Below, piece after piece: positions 1-7,878 of a stretch of 25,651 bases of DNA. The first letter of the stretch is position 1; every line of letters starts with the position of its first letter. The position numbers and the translations under genes were made by a program. Below the pieces are notes generated by a model, which saw only the letters and a list, made by a program, of their open reading frames with translations, was not told the DNA's origin and did not search any database. This DNA is from Flavobacteriales bacterium UBA3477 (GTDB lineage Bacteria; Bacteroidota; Bacteroidia; Flavobacteriales; Schleiferiaceae), in assembly GCA_002378005.1 (NCBI GenBank), contig DFQY01000005.1:1-25651 (forward strand), written 5' to 3'.

Positions 1-50
1 AAGTAGTTGCTGAAGCTGAGGAAGCTACTGCAGAAGAAAGCGCAGAGTAA
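1..50 (+). CDS. rpsP: 30S ribosomal protein S16, C-terminal end (partial)
   Basis: Only the last 15 codons lie in the window (frame from base 3, stop TAA at 48–50). They read VVAEAEEATAEESAE, an alanine- and glutamate-rich tail. Such low-complexity acidic tails are common at the C-terminus of Bacteroidota S16, and rpsP normally sits directly before rimM, which begins 3 bases after this stop. Identity therefore rests on context and tail composition; no conserved S16 core is visible. S16 is an early-assembling protein of the small ribosomal subunit. Confidence 0.72.
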   Translation, partial: VVAEAEEATAEESAE

Positions 51-52
51 TT

Positions 53-565
53 GTGCAAAAGGAGCAGTGTTTTTCACTCGGTAAAATCACAAAACTCCAC
101 GGGTACAAAGGTGGTCTTATTTTACATATAGACTCTTCTACTCCACAATACTTTAAAGATTTGGAATCAGTTCTACTGGACATCGACCAGGAACTGGTTC
201 CATTTTTTTTGAGCCAAAAAGGAAAATTAAACGGCAAGAAATTGCTCATTTACCTCGAGGATGTTAGACCTGAGGATGCCCAAAAATATGTAGGTCGTGA
301 GGCTTATTTGCCTGAATCCATGCTTCCCGAGGCAGAAGATGATTCGTATTACGACAAGGCTATCATTGGATTTACGGCATGGGCTGGACAGAATGAACTA
401 GGTCAAGTAGTTGATGTCGTTGAAAATTCAAGCCAAAACCTCTTCGTTGTAGAAAAAGGTGAGCGAGAATTCCTAATTCCCGCAGTAGATGCGTTCATCA
501 AAGGAATAGACACCAAACAAAAAATCATTTATCTTGAATTGCCAGAAGGTTTACTCGACCTGTAA
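53..565 (+). CDS. rimM: Ribosome maturation factor RimM
   Basis: A 170-residue protein that binds S19 and helps the 30S head domain, with its 16S rRNA, to mature. The N-terminal RimM beta-barrel begins at about residue 8 with GKITKLHGYKGGL, matching the family's G-x-I-x-K-x-H-G-x-x-G signature. The second half (about 95–168) is the PRC-barrel domain, with GQVVDVVENSSQNLFVV and the closing IPAVDAFIKGID. Length is normal for the family. The start is GTG at base 53, three bases after the rpsP stop; the first in-frame ATG lies well inside the N-terminal domain, so GTG is the sensible choice. It probably shares a transcript with rpsP upstream and the two genes downstream. Confidence 0.95.
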   Translation: MQKEQCFSLGKITKLHGYKGGLILHIDSSTPQYFKDLESVLLDIDQELVPFFLSQKGKLNGKKLLIYLEDVRPEDAQKYVGREAYLPESMLPEAEDDSYYDKAIIGFTAWAGQNELGQVVDVVENSSQNLFVVEKGEREFLIPAVDAFIKGIDTKQKIIYLELPEGLLDL

Positions 566-571
566 CTCAAG

Positions 572-1000
572 ATGAACGAAAAACCCGCTTACGATCCCAG
601 TTCCCTGCAGCTGATTTATTCAGTGTTGTTAATGGCCCAATTAGTCATTACAGTTGTGGTCATGTATGTAGCACAAGATCAGGCTAACGTACGGTTCGAA
701 TGGGGCTATTGGAATCATATCGTCATACCGCTCATCGCAGGTGTACTTGGATCATTGGGCAAATCCATTTGGAATAAGGGGTTGGTTAAGATTAGTCAAA
801 CTCAGGAGATAGAAGATAAACTGCAGGTATTAACTCGTATTCATATTTGGCAATGGGTGATGGTAGAATTAGCCACAATACTCCTACTTACCTACACCTT
901 GATGGAATCCAACTTCTTTTACTTCATTTTTGCCTTGGTCAATATCATCTATTTTTTCACCTTGCGTCCTAAGATTTTTAGTTTGACTGGAGGCATATGA
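572..1000 (+). CDS. Small four-helix membrane protein of unknown function
   Basis: A 142-residue protein I do not recognise. It has about four hydrophobic segments: roughly residues 14–35, 47–65, 88–109 and 112–133. Between the second and third is a polar, charged stretch (GKSIWNKG to EIEDKLQ). There is no signal peptide, lipobox or catalytic motif. It starts six bases after the rimM stop and its stop overlaps the trmN6 start in an ATGA junction, so it is almost certainly translated as part of an rpsP–rimM–trmN6 operon. Its place among ribosome and tRNA maturation genes does not by itself indicate a related function. I am confident it is a real gene and have no basis for a functional assignment. 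Confidence 0.8.
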   Translation: MNEKPAYDPSSLQLIYSVLLMAQLVITVVVMYVAQDQANVRFEWGYWNHIVIPLIAGVLGSLGKSIWNKGLVKISQTQEIEDKLQVLTRIHIWQWVMVELATILLLTYTLMESNFFYFIFALVNIIYFFTLRPKIFSLTGGI

Positions 1001-1722
1001 ATTACCTCAAACCGTTCGAAATGAAAGAATTCACCGTGGCGCATGATCAATGTGCAATGCGCGTGAACACCGACGGATGCTTGCTTGGTGCCGTTGCGGG
1101 CGAGGAATTCGAATCTGACCAAATCCAACATGTCCTTGATATCGGCACGGGAAGTGGCGTCATTGCGATGCAATTGGCTCAACGCTTCGAAAAGGCCTAT
1201 GTCGACGCTGTGGAAATCCATGGCCCTAGTGCAAAACAAGCTACGGAGAACTTCAGTAAAAGCCCTTATGCAGGTCGAATGGTATGCTATCACGAACCTA
1301 TTCAAGAATTCGAGCACAATCTACTATATGATTTAATCGTGAGTAACCCTCCCTATTTTGAGACAGGGCCCACAAAATTAGATACAGGTATCGCTGCTGC
1401 TAGGCATGCGCTAACACTTGATTTTAAAAGTTTGGTGATGAATGCCGTACGATTATTAAAAAATAATGGTCAATTCTGGGTGATCCTCCCTTGTGACCAA
1501 AGCGACCGTTTCTTAGACGAAGCCATGGACGAAGGCTTGAGCTTGAAGACTATTATCCATGTGCATTCTAAAGCCGAACGTGAAGCCAACAGATGTATTT
1601 ACGGTCTATGTAAATGTGAGGTAGACGAACCTATTCGCAAAAAGATCACCTTATACCAGGAGGACCACCATTATACCGAGGAGGCACGTGAAGTACTCTC
1701 CCCATTCTACGCTTCGCTTTAG
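997..1722 (+). CDS. trmN6: tRNA1(Val) (adenine(37)-N6)-methyltransferase, TrmN6/YfiC family
   Basis: A 241-residue class I SAM-dependent methyltransferase. The N-terminus (FTVAHDQCAMRVNTDGCLLGA) is the family's typical opening before motif I. The SAM-binding loop is VLDIGTGSG starting at residue 46, and the catalytic NPPY tetrapeptide of adenine-N6 methyltransferases is at residues 117–120. The C-terminal part (ANRCIYGLCKCE, then ITLYQEDHHYTEEAREVLSPFY) matches the YfiC family, which methylates A37 of valine tRNA. The start overlaps the preceding stop by four bases, suggesting coupled translation. Its stop overlaps by four bases the stop of the convergent saccharopine dehydrogenase-like gene. 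Length agrees with the family. Confidence 0.92.
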   Translation: MNYLKPFEMKEFTVAHDQCAMRVNTDGCLLGAVAGEEFESDQIQHVLDIGTGSGVIAMQLAQRFEKAYVDAVEIHGPSAKQATENFSKSPYAGRMVCYHEPIQEFEHNLLYDLIVSNPPYFETGPTKLDTGIAAARHALTLDFKSLVMNAVRLLKNNGQFWVILPCDQSDRFLDEAMDEGLSLKTIIHVHSKAEREANRCIYGLCKCEVDEPIRKKITLYQEDHHYTEEAREVLSPFYASL

Positions 1723-3077
1723 TATCCGCTGTAAGGGACTGATTTCTCGTAGAATTGGACCCCGAAATCTGAACTAAGCTCCTCTAATATAGGTCCGTAC
1801 CATTGAGCAGTCATCGGTAATTGTACGCCCGTACTTTCTATTTTCCCTTCTAGGATTAAGCGTGCTGCAATGGCCAATGGTAATCCAACTGTGGAAGCCA
1901 TAGCTGTCTGTGTGGCGCTCCGCCCCTCCACTCCCATGGAACTTTCGACCATGAAGCGCTCGCCATCCTTTTCCCATCCAATTTTATGGTACATCACAAT
2001 CAAATCCTTGTCGGTTTCTTCTAAGGTCCACACCTGACGTAGAATGTACTCCAGGCACTGCGCCGGTGAACCCGATTCGAATGGGAACATTTGTGACGAA
2101 AACAACCCTGCCCAAATTAGTTTATCCATCAAATCCGAATCCTGTGGAATACCAAGGTAATACTTCAACTTCAACTCCACACTGTCCTGAGGGTTATACG
2201 CTAAGAAGAGATTGGTAAACTCCCGGAATGAAAGCAAATGAGTATTGGCGATTTGGTAGGAGTCGTCTGTCATTCCTAGTTTTACAAAGGAATCCCATGC
2301 ACGGGCAAAACCTGGCCTACGGAGTGTACCACGATAAAGTGTTTTCACGTGCTCTAGTCCATATACCTCTCGGTACTTTAAACTATCTCTGTTGGCTATT
2401 CCTTCAAATTTTCCAAAGCCCTCCACATTCATAAATTCCGTTCTACGGAAGACCATGTGAGGGGGAATGTATTTATACTTCCCTTCCTGAATAAACTTCA
2501 CTGCACCACCTTGACCGGCGAGTACTACATTTCGAGGATTCCAAGTAAACTTGTAACGCCAAGGGTTCCCCTCTTCGGAAGATGGACTCAGCAAACCACC
2601 AGTAAAACTTTCGAAAAGCACCACCCTGCCCCCATCGCTGCGAATGGCATCAAGAAGCTTCATAGCGCTCATGTGGTCAATTCCGGGATCTAGCCCACAC
2701 TCATTTAAGAAAACCAATCCTTCGCGCTGAGCTTCACTGTTCATTTCGTGCATCTCTGGCGTTGCATAGCTGGCCGTCACTAAATGTGCACCAAATTTCA
2801 AGCACATCTTCGCCACCGGTAAATGCATGTGTGCGGGAACCATCGAAATGACTAATTGGCACCCCTTGATTTCCTCTGTTAGCGCTTGCTCATCCTGAAT
2901 ATCTAAGGCACCGGACGAAGTATGCGGCACAACCTCACCGAGGCGCTTGGCTGCCAAGGCACCGTCTCGATCCACCACTCTGAGTTCCCAATAATGCGAT
3001 GCTATTCTCTTCTTTAGGTATGGAACCAATTGCTGAGTGCTCAAACCAGCACCAATAAGTAAGATTTTTTGACGCAT
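1719..3077 (-). CDS. Saccharopine dehydrogenase-like oxidoreductase
   Basis: A 452-residue NAD(P)-dependent enzyme of the saccharopine dehydrogenase/reductase family, which acts in lysine metabolism by interconverting saccharopine with an amino acid semialdehyde or lysine. The Rossmann dinucleotide-binding site is at the very N-terminus (ILLIGAGLSTQQLVPYL, about residues 5–21). Family-typical segments follow: LVISMVPAHMHLPVAKMC, LVTASYATPEM, and LNECGLDPGIDHMSAMKLLD, the conserved G-x-D-P-G-x-D-H motif. The rest is the saccharopine dehydrogenase C-terminal domain. It stands alone on the minus strand, convergent with trmN6 and divergent from the DUF423 gene. Which reaction it performs in the cell (degradation or synthesis) cannot be read from the sequence; no partner lysine gene is adjacent. 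Confidence 0.9.
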   Translation of the reverse strand: MRQKILLIGAGLSTQQLVPYLKKRIASHYWELRVVDRDGALAAKRLGEVVPHTSSGALDIQDEQALTEEIKGCQLVISMVPAHMHLPVAKMCLKFGAHLVTASYATPEMHEMNSEAQREGLVFLNECGLDPGIDHMSAMKLLDAIRSDGGRVVLFESFTGGLLSPSSEEGNPWRYKFTWNPRNVVLAGQGGAVKFIQEGKYKYIPPHMVFRRTEFMNVEGFGKFEGIANRDSLKYREVYGLEHVKTLYRGTLRRPGFARAWDSFVKLGMTDDSYQIANTHLLSFREFTNLFLAYNPQDSVELKLKYYLGIPQDSDLMDKLIWAGLFSSQMFPFESGSPAQCLEYILRQVWTLEETDKDLIVMYHKIGWEKDGERFMVESSMGVEGRSATQTAMASTVGLPLAIAARLILEGKIESTGVQLPMTAQWYGPILEELSSDFGVQFYEKSVPYSGY

Positions 3078-3182
3078 GAAGCGGTATATACTAAATAGTA
3101 GTTGTTACGAATTCAACTGTATGCGGAATTACCGTCATAAATATAACACATCTTACTTCCGATTTGAACGTAACTTATAGCC

Positions 3183-3545
3183 ATGAAAAAATTCGCTGCA
3201 CTCTTCGGGGCATTGGCCGTTATGCTAGGCGCGTTAGGCGCTCACACATTGAGAGATGTTTTAGATGTGAACGCCATGAACAGTTTCAAAACAGCCGCCA
3301 CGTATCAGCTCTTTCACTCCATTGCACTCATTGCCCTGCCAAACGATCCAAAATTTAATTGGACCATGCGTTGCTGGGTAACTGGTATTATTCTCTTTTC
3401 AGGCAGCATATACCTTTTGGTCTTCGATGAACTCATGGGAATCAACCTCTCTTTTATTGGTCCCATTACCCCATTAGGAGGCCTTTTTCTAATCGCAGGT
3501 TGGTCTTTGCTTTGGTTCGCATTTTCCAACAAACCAAAACATTAG
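3183..3545 (+). CDS. DUF423 family inner membrane protein
   Basis: A 120-residue integral membrane protein with about four helices. The N-terminus AALFGALAVMLGALGAHTLR followed by FKTAATYQLFHSIALIAL is the diagnostic DUF423 (YgdD-like) sequence; it ends in ITPLGGLFLIAGWSLLWFAF. The family is widespread and its function is not established. The ATG at 3183 puts the hydrophobic segment immediately after three lysine/phenylalanine residues, as in homologues. The 105-base gap upstream is shared with the divergent saccharopine dehydrogenase-like gene; I see no convincing promoter box in it. Downstream, pckA has its own promoter candidate. Confidence 0.9.
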   Translation: MKKFAALFGALAVMLGALGAHTLRDVLDVNAMNSFKTAATYQLFHSIALIALPNDPKFNWTMRCWVTGIILFSGSIYLLVFDELMGINLSFIGPITPLGGLFLIAGWSLLWFAFSNKPKH

Positions 3546-3609
3546 GATGATTTCTGATTTCTCGTAGATAATTTTTGACAATTAAGGCCCAATTCTATTC
3601 AGAGGTCTA

Positions 3610-3617
3610 TACATTTG
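3610..3617 (+). promoter_or_regulatory. Candidate sigma-A -7 box for pckA
   Basis: TACATTTG exactly matches the Bacteroidota -7 consensus TAnnTTTG. It would place transcription start near 3624 and leave a leader of about 25 bases before the ATG at 3650, typical for the phylum. No good TTTG -33 element lies at the expected 19–21 base spacing; the nearest, TTTTTGACA at 3572, is about 32 bases upstream. If correct, it rules out the longer TTG-initiated reading frame, because the box lies inside that extension. Confidence 0.45.
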
Positions 3618-3649
3618 TCATACCTATTATAGAACCAACCACATTACGA

Positions 3650-5254
3650 ATGACCACCCAGAACCACCTTGAGTTTTTGAACTCATTGGGTATCATGCCG
3701 AACGTTGTGTATAGCAACTCGCATCCAGATATTTTGGAACAGCATAGTCTTGACCGAAATATGGCTGTGCGCTCAACTTTTGGTGCCCTAGCTATCCAAA
3801 CTGGAAAATTTGCCGGTAGAAGTCCCGAAGATCGTTTTATTGTTAAAGATTCTTACACCGAAGATGCCCTTTGGTGGGGAAGCATCAACAAACCGTTCTC
3901 TACTGCACATTACGATCTTCTCAAAAGGGATATTAGCCAATACTTAAGTGAAAAAGACGTTTATGTACGAGATGGGTTCGCAGGTGCTCACCCTGCTTAT
4001 CGCATGTCATTGCGCGTTGTGAACGAGTATCCCTGGTCGAACCAGTTCGCTTACAACATGTTTTTACGGCCTAGTGAAGAAGAATTACAAAACTTCTCTC
4101 ATGAATGGACCATATTAAACGCTCCTGGCTTCTTGGCAGACCCTGCTAAGCATGGCACTAGGCAAGCAAACTTCGCAGTATTGAACTTCACAGAGAAGTT
4201 TATCCTAATAGGTGGAACAGGTTATACTGGGGAGATTAAAAAAGGGATTTTTAGTGCCTTAAACTTCATCCTACCTTTTGAGAAAAATGTATTGAGTATG
4301 CATTGTTCCGCAAACGTAGGCACCGAAGGTGATACTGCAATCTTCTTCGGATTGAGCGGTACCGGAAAAACAACCTTGAGTGCAGATCCCGAGCGCAAAC
4401 TGATCGGAGATGATGAGCACGGCTGGTGCTCAGACAATACTATCTTCAATTTTGAAGGAGGCTGCTATGCTAAGGTCATCGACCTTTCAGAAGAGAAAGA
4501 ACCGGATATTTATCGTGCCATTAAAAAACATGCTATTCTCGAAAACGTCATCATAGACGAAAACGGGAATGTCGATTTTACAAATACGAGCATCACACAA
4601 AATACTCGTGTAAGCTACCCCATCGATCACATCGATAATATTCAACCTGGGAGTCTTGCACAAAACCCAAAGAATATTTTCTTCCTCACCGCCGATGCTT
4701 ATGGAGTCCTCCCTCCCATTTCGAAGTTGAATGCCAACCAAGCTGCGTACCATTTTATCTCAGGATATACAGCTAAAGTAGCGGGGACTGAAGAAGGTGT
4801 AAATGAACCCAAGGCCGTATTCAGTGCCTGTTTTGGCGCTCCATTCATGCCATTACACCCCACCTATTATGCTACCATGCTTTCAGAAAAAATGGAAGCC
4901 GCTGGCGTGAACGTATGGCTCATCAATACAGGATGGGTTGGTGGAGCTTATGGTACAGGCAGTAGAATTAAATTGAGTTATACACGTGCTATAATTCGTG
5001 CCGCACTTTCTGGAGAATTACAAGATGTAAATTATATCGAGCACCCCATTTTAGGATTAATAATGCCAGAAGAATGTCCGGGCGTTCCAACAGAATTGTT
5101 AAACCCTAAAAATACTTGGGTTGATAAGAGTGCTTACGATCAACAAGCCATCATACTGGCCAAGAAATTTGAAGAAAACTTTAAAGCATTTGAAGATCAG
5201 GCATCCCCTGAAATTCTTAAAGGAGCCCCTAACCTCTATGTATCGGCTGAATAG
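3650..5254 (+). CDS. pckA: Phosphoenolpyruvate carboxykinase (ATP)
   Basis: A 534-residue cytosolic enzyme that converts oxaloacetate and ATP to phosphoenolpyruvate, CO2 and ADP, the first committed step of gluconeogenesis. Seen in the sequence: substrate-site segment GRSPEDRFIVKD near the N-terminus; the kinase-1a P-loop GLSGTGKTT at residues 234–242; the metal/kinase-2 region LIGDDEHGW just after it; and RVSYPIDHI further on. These are all diagnostic of the ATP-dependent family. The frame stays open upstream to a TTG at 3575, but I chose the ATG at 3650: it gives the family's usual length, the extra 25 residues have no family likeness, and a perfect -7 promoter box lies inside them. An intrinsic terminator follows the stop, so this appears to be a single-gene transcription unit. 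Confidence 0.96.
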   Translation: MTTQNHLEFLNSLGIMPNVVYSNSHPDILEQHSLDRNMAVRSTFGALAIQTGKFAGRSPEDRFIVKDSYTEDALWWGSINKPFSTAHYDLLKRDISQYLSEKDVYVRDGFAGAHPAYRMSLRVVNEYPWSNQFAYNMFLRPSEEELQNFSHEWTILNAPGFLADPAKHGTRQANFAVLNFTEKFILIGGTGYTGEIKKGIFSALNFILPFEKNVLSMHCSANVGTEGDTAIFFGLSGTGKTTLSADPERKLIGDDEHGWCSDNTIFNFEGGCYAKVIDLSEEKEPDIYRAIKKHAILENVIIDENGNVDFTNTSITQNTRVSYPIDHIDNIQPGSLAQNPKNIFFLTADAYGVLPPISKLNANQAAYHFISGYTAKVAGTEEGVNEPKAVFSACFGAPFMPLHPTYYATMLSEKMEAAGVNVWLINTGWVGGAYGTGSRIKLSYTRAIIRAALSGELQDVNYIEHPILGLIMPEECPGVPTELLNPKNTWVDKSAYDQQAIILAKKFEENFKAFEDQASPEILKGAPNLYVSAE

Positions 5255-5278
5255 CCAGACGTAGATGTGTTGTGTTCG

Positions 5279-5308
5279 AGCCCGCGTTTTTACGCGGGCT
5301 TACTTTTT
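5279..5308 (+). terminator. Intrinsic terminator after pckA
   Basis: A perfect 9-base-pair hairpin, AGCCCGCGT (5279–5287) with ACGCGGGCT (5292–5300) and a TTTT loop, is followed by TAC and five T. It lies 25 bases after the pckA stop and insulates phoH from it. The GC-rich core and T-rich tail make this a convincing Rho-independent terminator. Confidence 0.85.
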
Positions 5309-5401
5309 CCACAAAAAGCCGTTGGTAACTCTTCGAGAATTCTAAAATCTTAACTTCCTCCTAACCTGGTCTTTCGGTAATTTAAAGCAAACATCTCTGT
5401 T

Positions 5402-6766
5402 ATGCCTGCCAAGAAAACAAGCACTCGTAAGAGCAAGCCCCGCAAAATCTTTGTTTTAGACACTTCTGTTATTCTTTTTGACCATAATTCTATCAACTGT
5501 TTTGAAGAACACGACGTCGTTCTACCCATCTCAGTGCTGGAAGAATTGGACGAGTTTAAAAAGGGACACGATTCTAAAAATTATGAGGCGCGTGAATTCA
5601 TTCGCAATCTTGACCGTATAACAGAAGGCAAAGATTTTACGAATTGGATTCCACTAGAGGGAGAACATAAAGGCTCCATTAAAGTCATCATGGACACCTC
5701 TCGCACGGGCGTCGATGCTGAAAAAGTGCTGGGAAGAAAAATGGACCATCGCATCATCAACGCAGCGTTGAACATAGCAGATGAGAATCCAGGCCGTCCT
5801 ACCATACTTATTACCAAAGACATCAATCTAAGACTCAAGGCCAAAGCCTTAGAGCTAGAAAGTCAAGATTATTTGACTGGGAAGATTAAAGACGTAGACT
5901 CCCTATTCAAAGGCAAAGAGACCATTGAGAATTTCAATGCCATTACCCTTTCGAACCTATACGAGCACAAGGCATTGGAGATCGATGATGTCATCGCAGA
6001 AAACCCTGACTTCTCTCCTATTCCAAACTGTTTCTACATTCTAAAATCCGAAACGAGCAGTGGTCTGGCCTACTATAACGCACACAACAAGACTTTGGAT
6101 CATGTCGAGAAACGGAGCATATACGGCATTAAACCGCGTAATGCGGAGCAAGCCTTTGCCCTACATGCTATATTGAATCCAGATATTAAGTTGGTGAGCT
6201 TGACGGGAGTGGCAGGAACAGGTAAGACGCTCATTGCCCTTGCGGCCTCACTGGAGCAACGTAGAGATTTCAAACAGATCTATTTGGCACGACCTATAGT
6301 GCCATTGTCAAATAGAGACTTGGGGTATCTACCGGGCGATGCGAAAGAGAAGATTAATCCTTATATGCAACCGCTGTGGGATAATCTTAAGTTTATCAAG
6401 AACAACTTCTCTGATCGCGACAAGGAGTACAAACAATTAGAGGCCATGGTGGAAAAAGAGAAAATTGTCATTACCCCGTTGGCCTACATTCGAGGCCGCT
6501 CATTGGCGAATATAATTTTCATCGTTGATGAGAGTCAAAACCTCACGCCACACGAAGTCAAAACCATTATCACACGTGCAGGTGAAGGCGCGAAATTCAT
6601 TTTCATGGGAGATGTTCGTCAAATAGACACTCCCTACCTCGATGAACAATCTAATGGATTGAGCTACCTCGTAGATAAAGTCAAAGGACACGATATGTAC
6701 GCACACATCACCTTAGAAAAGGGCGAACGATCCGCCCTCGCCAATTTGGCAAACGATTTGCTATAA
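5402..6766 (+). CDS. PIN domain–PhoH family ATPase
   Basis: A 454-residue protein joining an N-terminal PIN nuclease-like domain (about residues 15–150) to a C-terminal PhoH ATPase domain (about 240–450). The PIN domain opens with KIFVLDTSVILFD, with Asp20 as the first expected metal ligand. The PhoH domain carries the Walker A motif GVAGTGKT at residues 269–276 and a Walker B segment IIFIVDESQNLT, followed by FIFMGDVRQID. Related PIN–PhoH proteins have been reported as RNA helicase/ribonuclease fusions, sometimes paired with toxin-like modules; the phosphate-starvation label comes from the E. coli PhoH family. A basic tail (KKTSTRKSKPRK) precedes the PIN domain. It begins after the pckA terminator and 21 bases before the reductase gene downstream, which may be co-transcribed. 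Confidence 0.92.
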   Translation: MPAKKTSTRKSKPRKIFVLDTSVILFDHNSINCFEEHDVVLPISVLEELDEFKKGHDSKNYEAREFIRNLDRITEGKDFTNWIPLEGEHKGSIKVIMDTSRTGVDAEKVLGRKMDHRIINAALNIADENPGRPTILITKDINLRLKAKALELESQDYLTGKIKDVDSLFKGKETIENFNAITLSNLYEHKALEIDDVIAENPDFSPIPNCFYILKSETSSGLAYYNAHNKTLDHVEKRSIYGIKPRNAEQAFALHAILNPDIKLVSLTGVAGTGKTLIALAASLEQRRDFKQIYLARPIVPLSNRDLGYLPGDAKEKINPYMQPLWDNLKFIKNNFSDRDKEYKQLEAMVEKEKIVITPLAYIRGRSLANIIFIVDESQNLTPHEVKTIITRAGEGAKFIFMGDVRQIDTPYLDEQSNGLSYLVDKVKGHDMYAHITLEKGERSALANLANDLL

Positions 6767-6787
6767 TACCAATAAACCAAAACTATC

Positions 6788-7321
6788 ATGGGCAGAACTA
6801 TTCTTTACACCGCAGTATCACTGGACGGATATATTGCTGATACACAAGGTAAAATTGACTTTCTCGACCATCCTCGCTTCGATTTACCCGATGAGGACTA
6901 CGGTTACGAAGCATTTATGGAGGGGATTGATACCATTGTAATGGGATACAATACCTATGCACAAATCTTTCAGTTTGAAGGCGGATACCCCTATAAGGGT
7001 AAACATAGCATTGTCTTAAGCCGTGATACAAATATTCCATTGGCTGATGAAAATGTTGAGGTATTTACCGAAGGTTCAGTAGCTCTTCTACAAGAGCTTA
7101 AGGAACAAGGCAAGCATATCTGGATTGTGGGCGGTGGTGCCACCAATGCTAGGTTCCACGAAGCAGGTCTCATTGATGAGCTAATTCTAACCTACATCCC
7201 TACCATGCTGGGAAATGGCATTCCACTATTTCGAGAAAATGAAGGGAAATCAGAATGGAAAACTGAAGGCGTTCGATCCTATCCCAATGGGCTGGTTCAG
7301 CTCCATTTGGTGAGAAGCTGA
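6788..7321 (+). CDS. Dihydrofolate reductase-fold (RibD C-terminal-like) protein
   Basis: A 177-residue single-domain protein of the RibD_C/DHFR-fold family (YwjB/YyaP-like). Visible features: the opening ILYTAVSLDGYIAD, in which the S-x-D-G-x-I-A motif forms part of the cofactor/substrate pocket; IDTIVMGYNTYAQIFQF; the dinucleotide-contacting IWIVGGGATNARF; and the closing LIDELILTYIPTMLGNGIPLF. These proteins are presumed NAD(P)H-dependent reductases, but stand-alone members usually have unknown substrates, so I do not assign a riboflavin or folate role. The gene starts 21 bases after phoH. Its last 25 bases overlap the end of coaE on the opposite strand. Confidence 0.88.
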   Translation: MGRTILYTAVSLDGYIADTQGKIDFLDHPRFDLPDEDYGYEAFMEGIDTIVMGYNTYAQIFQFEGGYPYKGKHSIVLSRDTNIPLADENVEVFTEGSVALLQELKEQGKHIWIVGGGATNARFHEAGLIDELILTYIPTMLGNGIPLFRENEGKSEWKTEGVRSYPNGLVQLHLVRS

Positions 7322-7878
7322 TCTAACTTTTCCTGCAGTCCTTGAGGAGTACCTGAATTATCTAAGACCTGGTGCGCTAAGCGCAATCTTTGCTCATCAG
7401 AGATTTGATTCTTAATTCGAGCCTCAACATCTTCCCTAGTCCAATCTGAGTTCCTACTTAGAACTCGAGAAATTCGTATTTCCTTTTCGGCATGCACTAC
7501 CACTATGGTTTGACAACTTTGGTCGTCAATTTCTAGAGCAAGAGGGCTTTCTTTGAAGAGAAGAGCGCTCGTTTGAGCATTCCGCCACTGCATAAAATCT
7601 TCATGCACACGTGGATGTACGATAGATTCAAGGGATTGTTTAAGATCTGGATGATTGAAGATGCGCTTCGCTAATTCAGGACGATTCAATTCGTTTTCCG
7701 TGTATATAGCAGGGCCAAATACACCTATGAGTTGTTCTCGAATTTGGGGATCACTTTCCATAAGTGCCTTGGCTTGTATATCACTGTAGTAGACCGGATA
7801 TCCTAGTTGTTCCAGGTAGCTACAAACCGTACTCTTTCCAGAACCTATACCGCCAGTAATGCAGATTACTTTACTCAT
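7297..7878 (-). CDS. coaE: Dephospho-CoA kinase
   Basis: A 193-residue cytosolic P-loop kinase that phosphorylates the 3'-hydroxyl of dephospho-CoA, the last step of coenzyme A synthesis. The Walker A motif GGIGSGKST is at residues 9–17, preceded by the family-typical ICIT. The lid and CoA-binding regions include the YYSDIQAKALM segment, SIVHPRVHEDFMQW and VVVHAEKEIRISRVLSRN. The start overlaps the stop of the YbbR-like gene by four bases (ATGA), so it is probably the last gene of the nusB–yajC–ybbR–coaE run. The 3' end overlaps the convergent reductase gene by 25 bases, and no terminator is visible between them. Confidence 0.95.
   Translation of the reverse strand: MSKVICITGGIGSGKSTVCSYLEQLGYPVYYSDIQAKALMESDPQIREQLIGVFGPAIYTENELNRPELAKRIFNHPDLKQSLESIVHPRVHEDFMQWRNAQTSALLFKESPLALEIDDQSCQTIVVVHAEKEIRISRVLSRNSDWTREDVEARIKNQISDEQRLRLAHQVLDNSGTPQGLQEKLDQLLTKWS

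Noticed and set aside
2345..2360. Possible parS-like site around TTTTCACGTGC inside the saccharopine dehydrogenase-like gene
   Set aside because: Only the central CACGTG and part of the left arm match the parS consensus TGTTTCACGTGAAACA; the right arm does not, and no other CACGTG in the window does better.
1739..3568. The 15-mer CTGATTTCTCGTAGA occurs at 1739–1753 and 3554–3568
   Set aside because: One 15-base match in a 25-kb window is within chance expectation; one copy is coding, the other intergenic, and the flanks are unrelated.
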